From Nitrospinaceae bacterium (GTDB lineage: Bacteria > Nitrospinota > Nitrospinia > Nitrospinales > Nitrospinaceae), in the NCBI GenBank assembly GCA_028278405.1, contig JANQEK010000036.1:35485-99484 (forward strand): a stretch of 64,000 nt of DNA. The letters run 5' to 3'. A model generated the notes under the pieces. The model saw only the letters and a program-made list of their open reading frames with translations. It was not told where the DNA came from and made no database searches. Below, one piece after another: positions 26,897 through 35,614 of this stretch. Numbering within the stretch: position 1 is the stretch's first letter; every line of letters begins with the position of its first letter. Made by a program: the position numbers and the translations under genes.

Positions 26897-27983
26897 AAAG
26901 GTAATTGCCAACAGTTACGGAGAAGCCCTGAGCCGGGTGAAAAGTGAGCTGGGAGAAAACGCGATGGTTCTTTCGACCCGATCCATCAAGTTCAACAAAG
27001 ACCAGGGTGCGAGTGAGTGTTCATCCCTTGTGGAGATTACGGCTGCATTGGATAACGACCCGCATCAGGAAACCGTTGCCGTTGCCGAAGAAACCTCGAA
27101 TGAAAAAAGGTGGATGTCCGTTGATAAAGGCGGAGAGATACGGGAACTGCGCTCCATGATTGCATCTTTACTGACCCAGACGGACAAGGCTAAATCGATG
27201 GGTCTGAATGAAACCCTGCTGCCGGTTTATGAAAAGCTGATCGGCCGGGGGGTAGACGACCGGGTGGCCGCCCGGATGTTTGAAACGATTCACGAGCGGG
27301 GACAAAGGGAGGAGGGGAATCCTTTCATCGGTGAGAATCATCTGGCCGAAGTGATGAAAGGAGCGGTGAAATGTGATGGGCCTATCCGGCTGGAATCGGC
27401 TGGGCCCAAGGTCGTGGCATTGGTGGGTCCCACCGGTGCCGGCAAAACGACGACCATTGCCAAGCTGGCGGCACGGTTTGCGCTTCAGCAGAAAAAAAAG
27501 GTGGCCCTAATTTCTCTGGACACCTATCGCATGGGTGCTTGGGAACAGTTGGAATCGTATGGCGAGTTGATGCAGGTCCCGGTATTCCTGGCAGCCGACC
27601 GCAATGAGTTTTCACGGATCATACAGGAACATCAGGATAAGGATGTGATTTTGGTCGATACTATGGGCAAGTCGCATCGTGACCTGGATTACTGCAAACG
27701 ATTGAAACAGGTGTTGGAAGCTGCACCTCAGGTTGAAATCCATCTGGTGCAAAGCGCTACCGCTCAGGAATCGGTTGTGTCCGAATGTTTCAAGCAGTTT
27801 GCCCCTCTGGGGATTGATCGTGTGTTATTCACCAAACTGGATGAAGCGGTGGATTTCGGTTTGCTGTTCAACTGTTCAGTCCGCTATCAGATTCCATTTT
27901 CGTATTTTACGACCGGGCAAAGTGTGCCCGAAGACATTGAAGTAGCTGCGCAGGATAAGGTTATTCGTTTGATTTTTAACTGA
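26886..27983 (+). CDS. flhF: Flagellar SRP-type GTPase FlhF
   Basis: FlhF places and numbers flagella. This 365-residue protein has a variable B domain, then an NG GTPase domain: G1 VGPTGAGKTTTIAKLA, the SRP motif DTYRMGAWEQL, a G3 motif VDTMGKSH (instead of the usual DTAGRS), and TKLDEA. The altered G3 retains the aspartate. It overlaps flhA and is followed by flhG, its usual partner, which implies polar or number-controlled flagellation. Confidence 0.95.
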   Translation: MRIKKVIANSYGEALSRVKSELGENAMVLSTRSIKFNKDQGASECSSLVEITAALDNDPHQETVAVAEETSNEKRWMSVDKGGEIRELRSMIASLLTQTDKAKSMGLNETLLPVYEKLIGRGVDDRVAARMFETIHERGQREEGNPFIGENHLAEVMKGAVKCDGPIRLESAGPKVVALVGPTGAGKTTTIAKLAARFALQQKKKVALISLDTYRMGAWEQLESYGELMQVPVFLAADRNEFSRIIQEHQDKDVILVDTMGKSHRDLDYCKRLKQVLEAAPQVEIHLVQSATAQESVVSECFKQFAPLGIDRVLFTKLDEAVDFGLLFNCSVRYQIPFSYFTTGQSVPEDIEVAAQDKVIRLIFN

Positions 27984-28012
27984 TTTATGCTTAAAGTAAA
28001 AGAGGCTAAGTC

Positions 28013-28900
28013 TTGGTAATTACAGGAGAAATCGGAAAAGCAGGCCGACAGGCCGACACCTTGAGGAGAGTGATGGGAATGACTCAGACGAACATGCCGT
28101 CGAAAGTTTTGGCAGTCAGTAGTGGCAAGGGAGGCGTTGGCAAAACCAATGTGGTGGCCAATCTCGCGTTGGCGCTAACCCGTAAAGGAAACCGGGTGCT
28201 CATTTTCGATGCCGATATCGGGTTGAATAATATTGATATCCTTTTGGGCCTGGCTCCCCACCATCACATCGGTCACGTGTTTAACGGGGAGAAAACCCTG
28301 GAAGAAATTCTGGTCGAAGGTCCCCGGGGACTTAAAGTGTTACCGGCCAGCAATGGCTGGCAGGAGTTGACGACCCTCGACAACGAAAAGAAGATGGTCC
28401 TGTTGGAAGAGTTGGATCGCCTGATGGGTGATTACGACTATCTCATTTTTGATACGGGGGCGGGCATATCATCCAATGTTACCTATTTTTGCAGTGCCGC
28501 GCATGAAACCCTGCTGGTTGCGACACCGGAACCGACATCGCATACGGATGTCTATGCCCTGGTCAAAGTTTTGTTCCAAAAACATAATCAAAAAAAGTTT
28601 CAGCTCATTATCAATTCCGTTAAATCGGAAAGAGAAGCGCTTGAAATTTACCGGCGTTTGACCGATGTGGCGGACCGTTTTCTGCCTCATGTTTCACTGG
28701 AGTATTTTGGATATATTCTTTACGACGAGAATGTGACCCGTTCGGTTCGCCAGCAGAAACCGATGGTGGACTTGTACCCTCATTCGCCCATGAGCCAGTG
28801 CGTTCTTCGTCTCAGTGAAAAAGTGATAGAAACCCGCAGTCATATTCCGGAAGAGGGGGACCGTCCGTTTTACTGGAAAAACGTTTTTGAGGTGAAATGA
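28013..28900 (+). CDS. flhG: MinD-like ATPase FlhG (FleN/YlxH)
   Basis: FlhG limits flagellar number by stimulating the FlhF GTPase. The N-terminal RQADTLRRVM is the family's activator helix, which makes the TTG at 28013 the likely start, supported by AGAGG ten bases upstream and an in-frame stop just before. The deviant Walker A SSGKGGVGKTNVVANLA and DADIGLNNIDILLGL are clear. Length 295 residues is normal. Its stop overlaps the next small gene by four bases. Confidence 0.94.
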   Translation: MVITGEIGKAGRQADTLRRVMGMTQTNMPSKVLAVSSGKGGVGKTNVVANLALALTRKGNRVLIFDADIGLNNIDILLGLAPHHHIGHVFNGEKTLEEILVEGPRGLKVLPASNGWQELTTLDNEKKMVLLEELDRLMGDYDYLIFDTGAGISSNVTYFCSAAHETLLVATPEPTSHTDVYALVKVLFQKHNQKKFQLIINSVKSEREALEIYRRLTDVADRFLPHVSLEYFGYILYDENVTRSVRQQKPMVDLYPHSPMSQCVLRLSEKVIETRSHIPEEGDRPFYWKNVFEVK

Positions 28901-29139
28901 GTCAAATGTCGATTAAGAAATTTTCCGTAGCAGCGGGTCTGTTTGCATTTGCCCTGCTTTTTTTTGGAAGTTGGATTTATGGTGCCCGAATCTTTTCCTC
29001 TTTTATTAGAGGATTGGAAGGGTTTGCAATTTTTGGTTTGTTGACCTGGTTGATTTTGCAGGGATGGGCTGCTTTGAAATCGAAAGAAAACCCGGAAGAA
29101 GACAAAGGCAAGGGTATCAACCTGGATCAAACCGCCTGA
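28897..29139 (+). CDS. Small membrane protein between flhG and fliA
   Basis: I do not recognise the 80-residue protein. It has two hydrophobic segments (FSVAAGLFAFALLFFGSWIYG and GFAIFGLLTWLILQGWAAL) and a charged C-terminal tail (KSKENPEEDKGKG). Its ATGA overlaps the flhG stop and fliA begins 14 bases after it, so it is part of the flagellar operon. Its topology suggests a small inner-membrane protein; function unknown. Confidence 0.65.
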   Translation: MSQMSIKKFSVAAGLFAFALLFFGSWIYGARIFSSFIRGLEGFAIFGLLTWLILQGWAALKSKENPEEDKGKGINLDQTA

Positions 29140-29153
29140 TAGAGAGGCTCTGA

Positions 29154-29915
29154 ATGGCTGGAAAACCCCAGACAAGCGAAGAGATAGAAATTTGTCCGGA
29201 GAACACGGATCAAATTGTGAAAGAATTTTCACCCATGATCAAGTATGTGGCGAACCGGATCGCTTTACGCCTGCCACCGCATATAGAAGTGGATGATCTG
29301 ATCAGTGTCGGAGCCATCGGGCTGATGGATGCCATCGAAAAGTATGATCCCAGCCGGGGCGCCAAGTTTAAAACGTATGCCGAGTTCCGGGTGAGAGGAT
29401 CGATTTTGGATGAGCTGCGCTCGTTGGATTGGGTGCCGAGGTCGGTTCGCCAAAAGGCCTCCAACCTGGATGCCGTGGCCAGCAAACTCCAGTCCAAACT
29501 AGGCCGGCCCCCTGAAGATGAAGAAATGGCGGAGGAAATGGAAATCACTTTGGAAGAACTGTTCGATACCATCAATGAAACACGGAATATGCCCCTGTTG
29601 AGTTTGGAGGATTTGGGAATCGCGAACGATTCTGGAGACAAGCAAAGCCTGTTGGATACTCTGGCCGGAAAAGGGGACGTGGACCCGCAGACCCAACTCC
29701 GGTTGAGTGAACTGAAAACACTTATTGCTTCTGCGATTGACTCGCTTCCCGAAAAGGAACGACTGATGGTGTCTCTTTATTACTATGAAGAATTGACAAT
29801 GAAAGAAATCGGTGAAGTATTGGGAATTACTGAATCCCGTATTTCCCAGATCCACTCCAAAGCCGTCTACCGTTTGCGAACCAAACTCAGATCACTGATT
29901 GCCGAAGAGTCTTGA
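29154..29915 (+). CDS. fliA: Flagellar sigma factor sigma-28
   Basis: A 253-residue sigma-70-family factor for late flagellar genes. It has region 2 (YVANRIALRLPPHIEVDDLI, DAIEKYDPSRGAKFKTYA), region 3 (GSILDELRSLDWVPRSVRQK), and region 4 with the helix-turn-helix (LTMKEIGEVLGITESRISQI). Length matches FliA/WhiG. As the last gene of the operon it links export-gate synthesis to late gene expression. I saw no sigma-28 promoter in this window. It is convergent with the LpxL-like gene, with 31 bases between and no visible terminator. Confidence 0.95.
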   Translation: MAGKPQTSEEIEICPENTDQIVKEFSPMIKYVANRIALRLPPHIEVDDLISVGAIGLMDAIEKYDPSRGAKFKTYAEFRVRGSILDELRSLDWVPRSVRQKASNLDAVASKLQSKLGRPPEDEEMAEEMEITLEELFDTINETRNMPLLSLEDLGIANDSGDKQSLLDTLAGKGDVDPQTQLRLSELKTLIASAIDSLPEKERLMVSLYYYEELTMKEIGEVLGITESRISQIHSKAVYRLRTKLRSLIAEES

Positions 29916-29946
29916 CAGAAATTAGTTCAGGCCAATTGCTGCCGCT

Positions 29947-30888
29947 TCAATAAATGGAAATATGTCTTTCGTCTTCAGGACGGGATTTCCATCGTCGGTG
30001 AACCCACATCCACGGTTCGGGACGCTCCCGGATGATTTTCTCCAGCGCTTTCTGGTATTCCTCCGTCCATCGAAAGATATCCGCATCCTTGTCGTCGGTT
30101 TTTTCCAGTTTCAACTCGGGTAGATAAATCGGCCTGTAGGTTCCATCTTCCTGGGGGTAGGTGACGAGTGGAATCACGGCGGCTCCCGTTGAGTAACTCA
30201 GCACCGCCAGAGAACGCGGAGTGGCGGCTTTCTTGCCAAAAAAATCCACAAATAAACCTCCAATGCCCCCGTTCTGGTCCATCATCACTGCGACACACGA
30301 ATTGTTTTTCAGGGCTCGAACCATTTTCATAGGCGATTCTTCTTTGTGAAAAATGCGGCTTCCGGAATGGGTTCTCAGGTGCATCAGAAATTTTTCCAAA
30401 AAAGGATTGTCCAGTTTTCGAGCGATGGAGCACAACTGAGGAAACTCCTTGTATCCGAAGTAGACTCCCAGAGCTTCCCAATTTCCATAATGAGCCATCA
30501 GGTAGAAAACGCCTTTGCCTTTGTTCTGTGCTTCCTTTAAATGTTCCATTCCTTTGAGCTCGACCGGAAAGAGTTGATCGATCCGTTGTTCCGTATTACG
30601 CGTGATCCAGAGGCACTGCAGGGCTGTGGTGACCATATGGATCATGGATTGTTTGGCAATGCGGTTTTTCTCTTCCGGAGTTTTGGTGTCGCCGAAGGCA
30701 ATATCCAGATTGATGCGGGCAATTTTCCTGCGCTTGGGTGAGATATGGTAGATCAGACTACCGACCCATTGTCCCAGTTTTTGAATCCCGTTCAGCGAAA
30801 GCATTTGAACGGGGAATAAAATAATGCGAAACAGCAGATATTCCAGAAAATATCGGATTTTTTTGGGAATTGTCTGACGGCGGTCCAA
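29947..30888 (-). CDS. Lipid A acyltransferase (LpxL/HtrB family)
   Basis: An inner-membrane-associated acyltransferase that adds a secondary acyl chain to lipid A or a related lipid. The 313-residue protein has an N-terminal anchor (RYFLEYLLFRIILFPVQML) and the catalytic H-x4-E motif in AHYGNWE, plus RPEPWMWVHRRWKSRP near the end, both typical. The start is a TTG at 30888; the next in-frame ATG is inside the anchor, so TTG is preferred. LpxL versus LpxM cannot be told apart here. Confidence 0.88.
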   Translation of the reverse strand: MDRRQTIPKKIRYFLEYLLFRIILFPVQMLSLNGIQKLGQWVGSLIYHISPKRRKIARINLDIAFGDTKTPEEKNRIAKQSMIHMVTTALQCLWITRNTEQRIDQLFPVELKGMEHLKEAQNKGKGVFYLMAHYGNWEALGVYFGYKEFPQLCSIARKLDNPFLEKFLMHLRTHSGSRIFHKEESPMKMVRALKNNSCVAVMMDQNGGIGGLFVDFFGKKAATPRSLAVLSYSTGAAVIPLVTYPQEDGTYRPIYLPELKLEKTDDKDADIFRWTEEYQKALEKIIRERPEPWMWVHRRWKSRPEDERHISIY

Positions 30889-30961
30889 TGAAAGCTCTGA
30901 ATGTTAAGGAAGGTTTGAGTTTGACAGCAAATGTCTGAACATTGCGCACGCGTTCAGGGGG

Positions 30962-31342
30962 TCAGTTCATTTCAGCAATAGCCTGGGCAACCGCGTATTG
31001 TTTGCCATGAGTGAGGGAAATATGAATATTTCGCAGGTTCAGTGAGTTAAAGATATCCCGGCCTTTTCCGCTCAAATTCAATATCGGTCGGCCCGACTCC
31101 TGGTTCAGAATTTCCATATCTTTCCAGGAGATGCCCTCAGCCATTCCCGTTCCCAGCGACTTCAATACGGCTTCCTTGGCGGCAAACCGGGCGGCAAAAT
31201 GCTTGGAGGGATCAGCTTTGGAGCGGCAGTAATCAATTTCTTTTGAAGTGAACACGCGCTCTTCAAACTTTCCGGAATACTTTTGAATTGAATTTTTGAT
31301 CCGGGAAATTTCTATGAGGTCCACTCCCGTTCCATGAATCAT
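30962..31342 (-). CDS. acpS: Holo-[acyl-carrier-protein] synthase
   Basis: AcpS moves 4'-phosphopantetheine from CoA to apo-ACP. The 126-residue protein starts with the conserved MIHGTGVDLIEISRI (Mg-binding Asp) and has RFAAKEAVLKSLGTGM with the second metal ligand Glu, then SLTHGKQYAVAQAI. The frame is open further upstream but the conserved N-terminus fixes the start at 31342. It lies between the lipid A acyltransferase and tsaC-like genes on the same strand, which fits fatty-acid/lipid metabolism. Confidence 0.94.
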   Translation of the reverse strand: MIHGTGVDLIEISRIKNSIQKYSGKFEERVFTSKEIDYCRSKADPSKHFAARFAAKEAVLKSLGTGMAEGISWKDMEILNQESGRPILNLSGKGRDIFNSLNLRNIHISLTHGKQYAVAQAIAEMN

Positions 31343-31445
31343 GTTGACACCCTGTGTGTGAATTGAGTTTCTACGAATGCAACCATTATAGGGCATGACC
31401 GTAAAATTCGTAAGTCTCAATTTTAACGTTTGCCGGGAGGGGGGT

Positions 31446-32087
31446 CTATTGTATCGGGAGCGCCGATTCCAAATCACTGCGAGACAAAGCCCCTTCTCGC
31501 ACAAGAGTCGGCGGATTCGTAGTGGTATCGAGAACGGTAGACACTTTTCCTCCCGGTGCCGGCCCGCCGTCGACGATCAGGTCCAGCTTATCTCCGAGTG
31601 CGTTTTCCACCTGTTGGGCTGTCTCAAGTTCTCCCGTTCCGCTGACGTTGGCGCTGGGGGCGGTCAACGGTTGATCCAAAGCTTCGAGCAACCGGCGGGT
31701 GAAGGGATGATCCGGCAGGCGGATGCCGATCGTACTCGTCCCGGCGGTTAACGCATCCGGTAGAGGTACCGCTTTGAATATAAGCGTCAAGGGTCCGGGC
31801 CAAAAATGCTCCATGAGCAGTTGGGCACCGTCAGTCACTCCAGCAGCCAGATCTTTCAATTGATCGAGGGAATGGATGAGCACCAGCAGGGGTTTGTCCG
31901 CCGGACGCTGCTTGATTCGAAATATTTTAGAGAGTGCGTCAGGATTGAAGGGGTCCGCTCCCAGCCCGTAAAACGTATCCGTGGGGAATGCGATCACTCC
32001 CCCGGATTTCAAAGCGGATCGAATGTCTCCGATAGCCCTGCTGGAAGGATCAGCCTGTTCAAAATTAACTGGTAGAACTTTAGCCAT
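31446..32087 (-). CDS. L-threonylcarbamoyladenylate synthase (TsaC/Sua5/YrdC family)
   Basis: It makes threonylcarbamoyl-AMP from threonine, bicarbonate and ATP for the t6A modification of tRNAs. The 213-residue protein has the family core: GGVIAFPTDTFYGLGADPFN, IKQRPADKPLLVLI, FWPGPLTLIF and the conserved TAPSANVSGTGE. It lacks the extra C-terminal Sua5 domain, so it is a TsaC-like short form. Its start overlaps the purE end by eight bases. Confidence 0.92.
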   Translation of the reverse strand: MAKVLPVNFEQADPSSRAIGDIRSALKSGGVIAFPTDTFYGLGADPFNPDALSKIFRIKQRPADKPLLVLIHSLDQLKDLAAGVTDGAQLLMEHFWPGPLTLIFKAVPLPDALTAGTSTIGIRLPDHPFTRRLLEALDQPLTAPSANVSGTGELETAQQVENALGDKLDLIVDGGPAPGGKVSTVLDTTTNPPTLVREGALSRSDLESALPIQ

Positions 32088-32604
32088 GTTCGGCTTCGAG
32101 CTTCCGGCTTTTCGCTTCCACCTGTTTGGCCATATCCTTTTTATATTGATCCAGTTTTTTAGTCAGCTTGGCGTCACTCAGGGCCAGCATTTGAACGGCC
32201 AGGATCCCTGCATTTTTCGCCCCGGCCTTGCCGATGGCCATGGCGGCAACAGAAACACCCCCCGGCATTTGCGCAGTGGACAAAAGGGAGTCGAATCCTT
32301 GTAGGGGACTGGAACCGATCGGTACGCCGATGACCGGGAGAATGGTTTCCGCAGCAACGACACCAGCCAGGTGAGCGGCGGCGCCTGCACCGGCAATCAG
32401 TACCTTGATTCCGCGTTTGCGGGCCTGATCGACGTATTTTTTAGTTCGTGCCGGAGTACGGTGTGCTGAAGTCACCAGGACTTCATTAGCGACTCCGAAC
32501 TGGTCCAGTATTTTCGAGGCCTCGCTCATGATGGCATAATCCGAATCGCTGCCCATCACGATGCCGACCAGAGGTTTTGCAGTTTTCTTTTTGGAAGTGG
32601 CCAA
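32080..32604 (-). CDS. purE: N5-carboxyaminoimidazole ribonucleotide mutase
   Basis: Purine biosynthesis: converts N5-CAIR to CAIR. The 174-residue protein has GIVMGSDSDYAIMSEA, the catalytic-histidine motif SAHRTPAR, GAGAAAHLAGVVAAET and the MPGGVSVAAMAIGKAGAKNAG region, all class I PurE features. The start is TTG at 32604, with AAGGAG six bases upstream. purK is not adjacent; instead tsaC overlaps it downstream. Confidence 0.96.
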   Translation of the reverse strand: MATSKKKTAKPLVGIVMGSDSDYAIMSEASKILDQFGVANEVLVTSAHRTPARTKKYVDQARKRGIKVLIAGAGAAAHLAGVVAAETILPVIGVPIGSSPLQGFDSLLSTAQMPGGVSVAAMAIGKAGAKNAGILAVQMLALSDAKLTKKLDQYKKDMAKQVEAKSRKLEAEHG

Positions 32605-32686
32605 AACGCTCTCCTTATAGATAGAACGGGATTATTTGAAAAAATCTGATTATATAGCAATTTTGCGGGATCATATCAAGTAATGT

Positions 32687-33937
32687 CTATTCCGGATCTT
32701 TCGTAATGACTTGGGAGGACGGAATATGTTTTCCGCGACCGTGCTTGATTTCCGGAATCAGCATCAGGGTCGCCACAATCATCATTCCAAAGGAGACCAT
32801 TCCGATGGCAGACGGGCCGATATGCTGCACGGTCCAGAATCCGACCAGGGGACCCAAAGTGCCGCGCACCCCGGTCAGGAAGACGTGGACCGACATATAG
32901 GCTCCCACTTTACCGGGAGGTGCGTACTTGGTCACCCAAAGGCCCCACGCCACCGTGCCTCCGCCAAAGGCGATGCCGATCAGAGCTGAAGCGAGCCCGA
33001 TGATGTACGGATCCTTGGTGAGAAAGAACAGGCCGACACCGAATGCAAAAATAATGTTGATGATCATCCTGAGTATGACAAAGTTGATGCGGTCGAACAA
33101 TTTGGCCAGCAGTGGCGCTGAAAATGCCCGCATGAGGTCAGGAATAATAGTGATGAGGGTGGCGACGAACAACGCGGACCCTTCGATGCCATAGGTGGTC
33201 GATGTAAGGTAATCAACCCTCAAGGGCAGGATCCACAGGTTGGCGAATCCCATAATGAACCAGGTCAACAGGACATATCCGAAGGAACGATCCTCCCACA
33301 CCAGTTTCATGTGATTGAAAGGGTTAGAGTGGTTGTGGTCCTCAATTTTATTGGAGGGCATCCGCCAGATGGCATAAGCTTTTCCGAGACCCGCCACGCC
33401 CAGAGCGATCAGAACCCAACGGTAAAATTCCGGATCCTGGTCCATTAGTGAAGAGCCGACATATCCCGAAAAAATGGAGACCAGAACGGTAACGAGCACG
33501 GCTTTGGAATAAAAAGCCCCGCGCCGGTCTGCCGGGTAGTTGTCGTTATAGATGGACGTCAGAAAGGGAATGATCGCCGTCAACAGCATGAAGCCCAGGA
33601 CAATGCACAGAGTGTAAGACCACAGAGAGCTCGTACTCGCAGCAAGGATCAGTAGAGACCCGCTCAGGACCATCGGGAGGCTACCGCAAACCGATTTTTT
33701 TAAATCTGTCAGGGCGGCGTAGTGAAACAGAAACAGGGAAAAAAGCATCCCTATGAAAGGAGCCGATCCGATCAGCGATTTGGAAAATAGATCCGCATTA
33801 AAATAACGAATGGCGATGAACAAACCGAAGGTTTGAGTGCCGGAAGTAATAATGCCCCGGCAAAACCCACGGAGCAGGTCCCATCGAAATGTATTTCGGG
33901 CCAGGAGTTCCGGAGTCAAATGAGAAGAATCAATCAT
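32687..33937 (-). CDS. Major facilitator superfamily transporter
   Basis: A 416-residue inner-membrane protein with about twelve hydrophobic segments in two halves, typical of MFS permeases. I chose the ATG at 33937 (MIDSSHLTPEL) rather than a TTG six bases before. No motif identifies the substrate; the closest general type is an uncharacterised MFS exporter. It is separated from purE by 82 bases and is divergent from cinA. The 180 bases between them contain no clear gene. Confidence 0.85.
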   Translation of the reverse strand: MIDSSHLTPELLARNTFRWDLLRGFCRGIITSGTQTFGLFIAIRYFNADLFSKSLIGSAPFIGMLFSLFLFHYAALTDLKKSVCGSLPMVLSGSLLILAASTSSLWSYTLCIVLGFMLLTAIIPFLTSIYNDNYPADRRGAFYSKAVLVTVLVSIFSGYVGSSLMDQDPEFYRWVLIALGVAGLGKAYAIWRMPSNKIEDHNHSNPFNHMKLVWEDRSFGYVLLTWFIMGFANLWILPLRVDYLTSTTYGIEGSALFVATLITIIPDLMRAFSAPLLAKLFDRINFVILRMIINIIFAFGVGLFFLTKDPYIIGLASALIGIAFGGGTVAWGLWVTKYAPPGKVGAYMSVHVFLTGVRGTLGPLVGFWTVQHIGPSAIGMVSFGMMIVATLMLIPEIKHGRGKHIPSSQVITKDPE

Positions 33938-34122
33938 CAGCAATCAATAAAAACCAAACAAGAAACGACACAGACGGAAGACATTGGGGTGGAAAAAGAA
34001 TACCGGAAAGGTCGATCGATGCGTGTTGTTTTAAAATTCAATCAAGGTTATAACAATGAGGTTCATGCGTCTATGAAAAACGAGCTGTCAACGGTGGGAA
34101 ATGAGTCAATGGAGCACAGTCA

Positions 34123-35370
34123 ATGACACCCACTCCTTATAATACTGAAATATTAACGATCGGCAACGAAATCATAACCGGTTTGGTGGCAGACACTAAT
34201 TCCGTCATGATCACCCGGAGGTTGGAGACTCTGGGGATATTGGTGACCCGTCATGTCGCAGTAGGTGATGACAGAGAAGAGATTGCCGCCGCTTTGAGCC
34301 AAGTGCTTGAGAGGGCCGATTGCGTGATCCTCACCGGTGGGCTGGGCCCCACCCATGATGACATCACCAAACAGGTGCTGGCCCGGTTCTTCACTTCAAA
34401 AATGGTGACCGATGCCAAAGTCAAGCGACAGATTGATCTTATTTTCCAATCGCGTGGAAGAGAAACGCCTCAAGCTTCTTACGCTCAGGCAGAGGTTCCG
34501 GAAAAGGCCACGATTCTCCACAACGCTAAAGGGACGGCGCCCGGTCTCCTGTTTGAGAAAAATGGGAAACGCGTTTATGCTTTGCCCGGTGTTCCGATGG
34601 AAGCCGAACATTTGTTGGAAACCTATATTGTTCCGCATCTAGAATCGCTGGGAGCGAAAAAAGTTGAACACCGTATCTTAAAGACCACCGGTATTCCGGA
34701 GTCAGTGTTGTGGGAAGAAATCGGCCCCGTATCTCTCTTCGAGGAGCGCGTTAAAGTGGCTTCTCTGCCCTCGCTCCTGGGAGTCCGCATCCGTTTTACC
34801 GCGACCGGCAAAGACTTCAAAGAAACCGCCGCCAAACTGGACGCCGCGGAAAAACTGTTGCGGCAGAAAATCGATCACCACATTTTTGCCGTTGACGACG
34901 AAACCATGGAAGGAAACATCGGCGCGTGGTTGAAGAAAAACAAAAAGACTCTCGCTGTAGCGGAATCCTGCACCGGGGGTTTGATCGGCCACCGCCTGAC
35001 CAATATTTCGGGCAGTTCGGAGTATTTTCTGGAAGGGGCGGTCACTTACAGCAATGAAGCGAAGCAGGCTCGCCTGGGTGTCGATCCGGCGTTGATCCAA
35101 ACGCATGGCGCGGTCAGCGAACAAGTGGCTTCGGCAATGGCCGAGGGAATTCGTCAACGAGCCGGAACCGATTTTGGGTTGGCAGTAACGGGAATTGCAG
35201 GTCCCACCGGAGGCACGCCTGACAAACCGGTGGGGCTTACCTATATTGCCGTGACCGGATCAGCAGGCACCCGATGCGAGAAATTCCGGTTTCATCAGGA
35301 TCGGGTCCACAACAAAGAACGCGCTGCCCAGGCCGCGTTGAATCTCCTCCGTTTATATTTGTCGCAGTAA
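34123..35370 (+). CDS. cinA: CinA family protein (NMN deamidase / damage-inducible protein)
   Basis: A 415-residue protein with two domains: an N-terminal MoaB/CinA-like domain (NTEILTIGNEIITGLVADTN; LTGGLGPTHDDITK) with COG1058 pyrophosphatase activity in characterised members, and a C-terminal CinA domain (VAESCTGGLIGHRLTNISGS; GLAVTGIAGPTGGTPDKPVG) that deamidates nicotinamide mononucleotide in pyridine-nucleotide recycling. The full-length two-domain form is usual. The start at 34123 is preceded by a weak ribosome site. It faces the MFS gene divergently. Confidence 0.94.
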   Translation: MTPTPYNTEILTIGNEIITGLVADTNSVMITRRLETLGILVTRHVAVGDDREEIAAALSQVLERADCVILTGGLGPTHDDITKQVLARFFTSKMVTDAKVKRQIDLIFQSRGRETPQASYAQAEVPEKATILHNAKGTAPGLLFEKNGKRVYALPGVPMEAEHLLETYIVPHLESLGAKKVEHRILKTTGIPESVLWEEIGPVSLFEERVKVASLPSLLGVRIRFTATGKDFKETAAKLDAAEKLLRQKIDHHIFAVDDETMEGNIGAWLKKNKKTLAVAESCTGGLIGHRLTNISGSSEYFLEGAVTYSNEAKQARLGVDPALIQTHGAVSEQVASAMAEGIRQRAGTDFGLAVTGIAGPTGGTPDKPVGLTYIAVTGSAGTRCEKFRFHQDRVHNKERAAQAALNLLRLYLSQ

Positions 35371-35428
35371 CTCAACTCCGCAGGAAATCCACCTGTCAGC
35401 AAAAGATCAAACGTGTTAACCTTTTAAT

Positions 35429-35614
35429 ATGGAAACGATTCGGTGTGCTCAATGCAATAAGCAGTATGATGGGCAACTGGATACCTGTCCCCACTGCGGT
35501 ACCCCTGTTCCAATCCCCAATTACCCCCGGTTTGGCGGGGGTGTTTTTATAGCGATGTGGATATTTTTTGTGATCCTGATCATCGTACTTCTGGTTTCCA
35601 TGTTCACCGTTTAG
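35429..35614 (+). CDS. Zinc-ribbon single-pass membrane protein
   Basis: A 61-residue protein with an N-terminal zinc ribbon (CAQC and CPHC, residues 6-9 and 20-23) and one C-terminal transmembrane helix (VFIAMWIFFVILIIVLLVSM). Small 'ribbon plus helix' proteins are common but uncharacterised. It follows cinA by 58 bases and ends convergently with the rhomboid gene, sharing about four bases. A terminator-like hairpin lies inside its coding sequence. Confidence 0.65.
   Translation: METIRCAQCNKQYDGQLDTCPHCGTPVPIPNYPRFGGGVFIAMWIFFVILIIVLLVSMFTV
35523..35548 (+). terminator. Terminator-like hairpin inside the zinc-ribbon gene
   Basis: A perfect 7-bp GC-rich stem acccccg / cgggggt with a six-base loop is followed by gttttt. 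It has the form of an intrinsic terminator yet sits in the codons for the Pro-Arg-Phe-Gly-Gly-Gly segment. It may be a coincidence of a Gly/Pro-rich stretch. Confidence 0.35.

Noticed and set aside
33833..34126. 97-codon frame upstream of cinA
   Set aside because: It starts inside the MFS gene in antisense, is rich in polar residues, and no feature supports it.
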